NCBI GenBank assembly: GCA_946405675.1
Contig: CAMJIC010000140.1
Coordinates: 1-6,615, forward strand
DNA from: an uncultured Clostridia bacterium
GTDB lineage: Bacteria > Bacillota > Clostridia > Lachnospirales > Lachnospiraceae
Length of the DNA stretch: 6,615 nt
Direction: 5' to 3'
In this document: positions 6,077 through 6,615 of the stretch, piece after piece
How positions within the stretch are numbered: the first letter of the stretch is position 1
Layout: each line of letters begins with the position of its first letter
Notes under the pieces: model-generated
Told to the model about the DNA's origin: nothing
Databases searched by the model: none
Seen by the model: the letters and a program-made list of their open reading frames with translations, nothing else
Made by a program: the position numbers and the translations under genes

Positions 6077-6430
6077 TCATTCTCTGTATAGAAAAGCATT
6101 CCGGATCAGGCGAAGCTTTCCTTTATCAATACATACCACGTCGAATCTGACCGGCATCTGCGGGTCAATATGAAACCTGTGCAGATAAAACCGTGCCGCT
6201 GCCAGGATCCTTGCCTGCTTGCGGCCATCCACAGCCTCCCCCGCATAGCCCAGCGCGCAGCCCGACCGCTCCTTGACCTCCAGGAACACCAGATATTTTC
6301 CATCCCGGGCGATCAGATCGATCTCCGCCGTCCTGCATCGGAAGTTTCTCGCGATGATCCGGTATCCCTGGTCAAGCAGGTACCCCTCCGCGATCCGCTC
6401 ATATTTTGCGCCTTCTTTTCTTTTATTCAT
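6077..6430 (-). CDS. yraN: UPF0102 / YraN family endonuclease-fold protein
   Basis: A small cytosolic protein of the UPF0102 family, which has a restriction-endonuclease-like fold and is usually found beside rnhB or DNA-processing genes; its substrate is not firmly known. Counting from the ATG at 6430 (117 residues), the likely active-site positions are Glu11 or Glu15 in the first helix, AEIDLIARD (35-43, with Glu36 and Asp38) and VFLEVKERS (48-56, with Glu51 and Lys53). They form the D/E-E-x-K pattern of the fold. GYAGEAVDGRKQARI (61-75) and RFDVV (95-99) are also typical. The frame extends upstream to an ATG at 6481 (134 residues), but those 17 residues look unlike the family and lack a ribosome binding site. 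The ATG at 6430 has only GGAGAG, about 15-17 bases away, so the start is uncertain. pgeF follows after three bases. Confidence 0.91.
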   Translation of the reverse strand: MNKRKEGAKYERIAEGYLLDQGYRIIARNFRCRTAEIDLIARDGKYLVFLEVKERSGCALGYAGEAVDGRKQARILAAARFYLHRFHIDPQMPVRFDVVCIDKGKLRLIRNAFLYRE

Positions 6431-6434
6431 ACCC

Positions 6435-6446
6435 GTACCCGGGTAC
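6435..6446. repeat. 12-bp perfect palindrome before the yraN start
   Basis: GTACCCGGGTAC is self-complementary and lies between the GGAGAG and the preferred yraN ATG. It could be chance. A small hairpin here would shorten the effective distance between the ribosome binding site and the start codon. Confidence 0.5.
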
Positions 6447-6532
6447 TCTCTCCGTTTTTTGCCCCATTCCGGGATCCGCATGCCGAAGCTTGCATGCGCT
6501 GCCAGTCTCAGGATCTGTCACGAAGCTGCGGA

Positions 6533-6564
6533 GTAACTGTTCAGAACCTGTTCTGAACAGTTAC
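6533..6564. repeat. 32-bp perfect palindrome, copy 2 (dispersed repeat)
   Basis: Identical over all 32 bases to 245-276: arms GTAACTGTTCAGAAC and its complement around CT. The flanks differ from those of copy 1, so the repeat unit is exactly the palindrome. It lies about 100 bases upstream of the preferred yraN start and abuts the next inverted repeat with no spacer. Confidence 0.9.
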
Positions 6565-6602
6565 GCATCGGGCGATGCTTCGCATCCTGAATCGCCCGAT
6601 GC
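6565..6602. repeat. Second inverted repeat, abutting the 32-bp palindrome
   Basis: The perfect 12-base arms GCATCGGGCGAT (6565-6576) and ATCGCCCGATGC (6591-6602) enclose 14 bases. Inside them is a nested hairpin, GATGC-TTC-GCATC (6574-6586), which shares three bases with the outer left arm. The best fold is therefore a 9-bp outer stem, a bulge and a 5-bp inner stem. The bases after it on the plus strand (CACTTCATTTTC) are not a clean T-run, so a terminator role is unproven. Confidence 0.8.
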
Positions 6603-6615
6603 CACTTCATTTTCA

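Larger units (their letters stand above)
6482..6615. other. Region upstream of yraN with stacked palindromes; possible tail of an upstream gene
   Basis: No recognisable gene lies in these 134 bases. They hold the second copy of the 32-bp palindrome and a second inverted repeat. A minus-strand frame is open from the right edge through both repeats to TGA at 6520-6518 and could be the C-terminus of a gene beyond the window, but its roughly 30 residues match no family I recognise. I see no clear promoter for yraN and no T-run terminator. Confidence 0.5.

Noticed and set aside
6431..6481. Longer yraN start at ATG 6481
   Set aside because: The extra 17 residues do not resemble the family N-terminus, and no ribosome binding site precedes that ATG.
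6565..6602. Intrinsic terminator of an upstream gene
   Set aside because: On the minus strand the hairpin is followed directly by the 32-bp palindrome and not by a T-run; on the plus strand the following bases are mixed.
1..6615. CRISPR array, tRNA, rRNA, IS element or defence genes
   Set aside because: No regularly spaced repeats, tRNA-like cloverleaf, transposase motif or defence-type protein was seen on either strand.

Overview
The window reads as a chromosomal housekeeping stretch from an anaerobic Firmicute, most likely a member of the Clostridia close to Lachnospiraceae. The evidence is the run DUF512 radical-SAM-like protein, der, plsY, the long clostridial form of PRPP synthetase, Gram-positive ribosome binding sites, and a base composition that looks slightly above half G+C by eye. 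The assignment is an inference from gene content and protein style; there is no rRNA or other taxonomic marker here.

All seven recognised genes lie on the minus strand, so transcription runs from high to low coordinates. In that order: an upstream region with two stacked palindromes (6533-6602); yraN, a UPF0102 endonuclease-fold protein (6077-6430); pgeF, a multicopper-oxidase-like peptidoglycan editing factor (5168-6073), 3 bases behind yraN; a 171-base gap holding a promoter and leader; prs, ribose-phosphate pyrophosphokinase (3827-4996); a PDZ / radical-SAM / DUF512 protein (2321-3811); der, the double-GTPase ribosome assembly factor (984-2324), joined to the DUF512 gene by a 4-base ATGA overlap; plsY, the membrane glycerol-3-phosphate acyltransferase (309-962); a 104-base gap holding a 32-bp palindrome; and the first 68 codons of metF (1-204), which runs off the left edge.

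The genes serve nucleotide precursor supply (prs), ribosome assembly (der), phospholipid synthesis (plsY), one-carbon and methionine metabolism (metF), cell-wall precursor quality control (pgeF) and probably DNA metabolism (yraN). They look like a growth-linked gene string in two or three transcription units and not one pathway.

The part that ordinary gene content does not explain is a dispersed palindromic repeat. An identical 32-base sequence, made of two perfect 15-base arms around CT, occurs at 245-276 and 6533-6564 with unrelated flanks. One copy is stacked directly on a second, different inverted repeat (6565-6602). An 11-base piece of the same palindrome forms the last codons and stop of prs (3828-3838). 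I found no defence system, mobile element gene, CRISPR array or clearly new enzyme system.
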